From the NCBI GenBank assembly GCA_021827225.1, contig JAKAXG010000164.1:1-8243 (forward strand): a stretch of 8,243 bases of DNA. Direction: 5' to 3'. The notes under the pieces were generated by a model. It did no database searches and was not told the DNA's origin. It worked only from the letters and a program-made list of their open reading frames with translations. The first letter of the stretch is position 1; each line of letters starts with the position of its first letter. The stretch comes from Actinomycetes bacterium (GTDB taxonomy: Bacteria > Actinomycetota > Acidimicrobiia > Acidimicrobiales > Palsa-688). Positions 6,294-8,243 of this stretch are shown in pieces. Made by a program: the position numbers and the translations under genes.

Positions 6294-6968
6294 ATGACCA
6301 TGGGACTACAACAATTCGAGCGTCGTCTGGAGAGGATGGTTGAGGGTGTGTTCGCCCGCGCCTTCCGGGGCGGCCTCCAGCCCGTGGAGATCGGCCGGCG
6401 CCTGACCAGGGAGATGGACCTGCGCCGGACCGTCGCCCCCCGGGGAACCCTGGCCCCTAACGATTTCATAGTGGTCCTGTCCCCCTCCGACCGGGCCCGG
6501 TTCGCCTCCATCGAGGACGAACTGGTGGACGAGTTGGTAGCGGTGGCCCGCGACCACGCGGAGATAGAGCGCTACAGCTTCCTCGGCCCGGTGACGGTGG
6601 TCATGGAGAGTGACGACCAGCTGAGCCCGGGGATGGTGCTGGTCTCCGGCGAGATCGCCCGCCACGAGGAGGAGGTACGCCCCCACCTCCGGCTGCCGGA
6701 CGGCTCGGTCCTCGATCTGGGCCGCTCCCCCGTGACGATGGGCCGCCTGCCGGAGTGCACGGTGGTGCTGGGCGACCCGAACGTGAGCCGGACCCACGCC
6801 GAGATACGTCCGGTCCCCGGCTCGGGGGGCCTCGAGTACGAGGTGTCCGACCTGGGCAGCACCAACGGCACCAAGGTGAACGGGATGCCCCTGAGCGGCC
6901 CCCGCATACTCCGACCCGGCGACCAGATCACCATGGGCGCCACCACCATCGCCTTCGAGCGCAGCTAA
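6294..6968 (+). CDS. fhaA: FhaA: DUF3662 plus FHA domain phosphothreonine-binding protein
   Basis: Encodes 224 residues. The N-terminal part (about 4-120; MGLQQFERRLERMVEGVFAR, later APNDFIVVLSP and YSFLGPVTV) matches the DUF3662 domain of actinobacterial FhaA. The C-terminal FHA domain (about 135-224) has the phosphothreonine-binding residues Gly150-Arg151, Ser165-Arg166-x-His168 and a DLGSTNGT loop (186-193). FhaA binds phosphorylated Ser/Thr-kinase targets; in mycobacteria it binds the MviN/FhaA complex controlling peptidoglycan synthesis. The linker between the domains is only about 20-30 residues, whereas M. tuberculosis FhaA is roughly 527 residues with a long disordered linker, so this is a compact version. 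ATG 6294 has AGGGG 10 bases upstream. ATG 6300 would align better with homologues beginning MG-L/V and is the alternative; GTG 6270 is unlikely. fhaB follows after 17 bases, so the two are probably one operon. Confidence 0.93.
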   Translation: MTMGLQQFERRLERMVEGVFARAFRGGLQPVEIGRRLTREMDLRRTVAPRGTLAPNDFIVVLSPSDRARFASIEDELVDELVAVARDHAEIERYSFLGPVTVVMESDDQLSPGMVLVSGEIARHEEEVRPHLRLPDGSVLDLGRSPVTMGRLPECTVVLGDPNVSRTHAEIRPVPGSGGLEYEVSDLGSTNGTKVNGMPLSGPRILRPGDQITMGATTIAFERS

Positions 6969-6985
6969 GAGGTCAGCCTCGGCCC

Positions 6986-7453
6986 GTGCCGGACCCGGTT
7001 CTCACCCTGCTCAAGTACGTCTTCCTGGCGATCCTGTACCTGTTCTTCATGCGCGTCCTGCGGGCGGTCTGGGTCGAGCTCCGGGAGCCCAAGCCGGCGC
7101 CGGTGGCGGCTGTCGCCGATGAGGCCCCGGGAGCCGAGCCGTCCCCCACCGGGCAAGTCGGGCCGGAGAAGCTGGTGGTGGTGGCTCCTCCGGAAAAAAA
7201 GGGGACGGAGTTCGCCCTGCCCGCCGAGGTGACGGTGGGACGGGCCGGCGGCTGTGCGGTTCTCCTACCCGATGACACGTTCGTCTCCCAACTCCACGCC
7301 CGCCTGTTCCGCCGGGACGGGAGCCTGTTCCTGGAGGACCTGGGCTCCACCAACGGCACCTTCCTGAACGGGCGGAAGGTGACCGCACCGGTCCCGATAC
7401 GCAAAGGTGACAAGGTGCAGTTCGGGCGCACCACCGTGGAAGTCAGGAAGTGA
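6986..7453 (+). CDS. fhaB: FhaB/FipA: membrane-anchored FHA domain protein
   Basis: Encodes 155 residues, the same length as M. tuberculosis FhaB (FipA). One N-terminal membrane helix (about residues 5-28; LKYVFLAILYLFFMRVLRAV) is followed by an Ala/Pro-rich linker. The cytoplasmic FHA domain (about 75-155) has Gly85-Arg86, Ser101-x-x-His104 and a GSTNGT loop (120-125). The second residue of the S-R/x-x-H motif is Gln here, which is tolerated in the family. The protein recruits phosphorylated division and cell-wall proteins; mycobacterial FipA links FtsZ and FtsQ during stress. The start is the GTG at 6986: no ATG lies near, and the helix begins directly after it. The only purine-rich site (AAGAGG, overlapping the fhaA stop) is 13 bases away, longer than usual. 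The stop overlaps the pstP start (GTGA). An A7 run forming a dnaX-like slippery heptamer lies in the linker. Confidence 0.92.
   Translation: MPDPVLTLLKYVFLAILYLFFMRVLRAVWVELREPKPAPVAAVADEAPGAEPSPTGQVGPEKLVVVAPPEKKGTEFALPAEVTVGRAGGCAVLLPDDTFVSQLHARLFRRDGSLFLEDLGSTNGTFLNGRKVTAPVPIRKGDKVQFGRTTVEVRK
7195..7201 (+). other. A_AAA_AAG slippery heptamer within fhaB
   Basis: The fhaB codons here are GAA-AAA-AAG, giving the heptamer A AAA AAG in exactly the phase used at bacterial -1 frameshift sites such as E. coli dnaX. A run of seven As is striking in this GC-rich gene. A slip to -1 would add 24 codons and stop at 7273-7275, before most of the FHA domain. A possible stem (7215-7225 with 7234-7244, two mismatches and one G-U) lies 13 bases downstream, farther than the usual 5-9. 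No upstream Shine-Dalgarno-like stimulator is evident. Whether slippage occurs is unknown. Confidence 0.4.
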
Positions 7454-8243
7454 TCCGCTTGAGGGCCGGATCAGCCACCGATGTGGGGCTGGTCCGCAGC
7501 AACAACCAGGACAGCCTCCTGGTCGCCGACCCTCTCTACGCCGTCGCCGACGGGATGGGCGGGGCCGCCGCCGGCGAGGTGGCGTCGTCGCTGGCCATCG
7601 AGGCCCTGAACAACGGGTTCAGCCGGTCGGCTCCCCCCACCGCCGACGGCCTGATCACCGCCGCCCAGACGGCCAACCGGGCGGTGTGGGACGAGGCCGA
7701 GGCCCACCCTGAGATGCGCGGCATGGGCACCACCCTGGTGGCCCTGGCCCTGGTGGACGGCCCCCAGCTGGCGATCGTCAACATCGGCGACTCCCGGCTG
7801 TACAACTTCCACGACGGGGAGCTGCGCCAGATCACCTACGACCACAACCTGGTGGCCGAGATGGTGGCCGAGGGCCGCATCTCCAAGGAGGAGGCCGAGG
7901 TCCACCCCCGGCGCAACATCATGACCAGGGCCCTGGGGGTCGAGCCCGAGGTGCCCGTCGACCTGTTCGTCGAGGAACCGGTGGCCGGAGACCGCTACCT
8001 GCTCTGCAGCGACGGCCTGCCGCGCGAGATCAGCGACGACCACATCGCCGCCCTGCTGCGCCGGCTGGCCGACCCCCAGGAAGCAGCCAAGGAGCTGGTC
8101 GACGAGGCCAAGAGGAGGGGCGGCAACGACAACATCACCGTCGTCGTGGTCGACGTGGTGGAATCCGACGGCCCGGCGGCGGTCATCGGCGGTGCCGTGG
8201 AGGACGCCACGACGGCGGTGCCGGTGGCGGCCGCCGGCGCCGA
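7450..8243 (+). CDS. pstP: PstP: PP2C-family Ser/Thr protein phosphatase (3' end outside window)
   Basis: An open frame of 264 codons runs to the window edge without a stop. It is the catalytic domain of a metal-dependent PP2C phosphatase: VRSNNQDS near the start, ADGMGG with metal ligand Asp34, GMGTTL (91-96), NIGDSR with Asp114, CSDGL with Asp188 and GGNDNITVVV with Asp227. These match the four aspartates that bind Mn2+ in M. tuberculosis PstP. Overall similarity to PstP is strong, including the spacing after the domain. The membrane segment and extracellular domain expected from PstP would be past the edge. It dephosphorylates PknA/PknB targets and the kinases themselves, controlling growth and division. 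GTG 7450 overlaps the fhaB stop as GTGA, a coupled arrangement. TTG 7459, with AGGA 10 bases ahead, is a possible alternative start. rodA, pbpA and pknA/pknB are expected next. Confidence 0.95.
   Translation, partial: MIRLRAGSATDVGLVRSNNQDSLLVADPLYAVADGMGGAAAGEVASSLAIEALNNGFSRSAPPTADGLITAAQTANRAVWDEAEAHPEMRGMGTTLVALALVDGPQLAIVNIGDSRLYNFHDGELRQITYDHNLVAEMVAEGRISKEEAEVHPRRNIMTRALGVEPEVPVDLFVEEPVAGDRYLLCSDGLPREISDDHIAALLRRLADPQEAAKELVDEAKRRGGNDNITVVVVDVVESDGPAAVIGGAVEDATTAVPVAAAGA

Overview
The window is a high-GC actinobacterial chromosomal segment. The fhaA–fhaB–pstP order, the tRNA-Leu divergent from fhaA and a PspA resembling mycobacterial Rv2744c point to Actinomycetota. The prepilin genes and the very compact FhaA would fit a deep lineage such as Acidimicrobiia, but that placement is inference. 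I see no mobile elements, CRISPR arrays or rRNA, and the coding density is high.

Layout. On the minus strand, 54-785 and 782-2209 are two translationally coupled minor-prepilin genes; the longer one carries beta-sandwich repeats. An AT-rich intergenic island (about 2241-2290) separates them from a second minus-strand pair, pspA (3345-4094) followed by an unrecognised protein with a Gly4-Phe/Trp repeat tail (2335-3285). A 154-bp divergent spacer (4095-4248) with a perfect 12-bp palindrome lies between pspA and a plus-strand three-PAS diguanylate cyclase (4249-6078). A minus-strand tRNA-Leu(CAG) with a recognisable promoter follows (6106-6189). The plus-strand block fhaA (6294-6968), fhaB (6986-7453) and pstP (7450 to the window edge) completes the window.

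How the genes fit together. fhaA, fhaB and pstP start the conserved actinobacterial cell-envelope and division signalling cluster. The FHA proteins read Ser/Thr phosphorylation and PstP removes it; the kinases and the RodA/PBP genes would be expected beyond the right edge. PspA is an envelope-stress membrane effector, and its neighbour may be a lineage-specific partner. The diguanylate cyclase makes c-di-GMP, which commonly controls pili and surface behaviour, but a link to the nearby prepilins is only suggested by proximity.

The most notable unexplained signals are: an in-frame A_AAA_AAG slippery heptamer in fhaB between the membrane segment and the FHA domain, where a -1 shift would give an FHA-less membrane peptide; the Gly-rich PspA neighbour; the palindrome in the pspA/cyclase spacer; a strong hairpin between pspA and its neighbour; and a Cys-rich leader peptide on the large prepilin.
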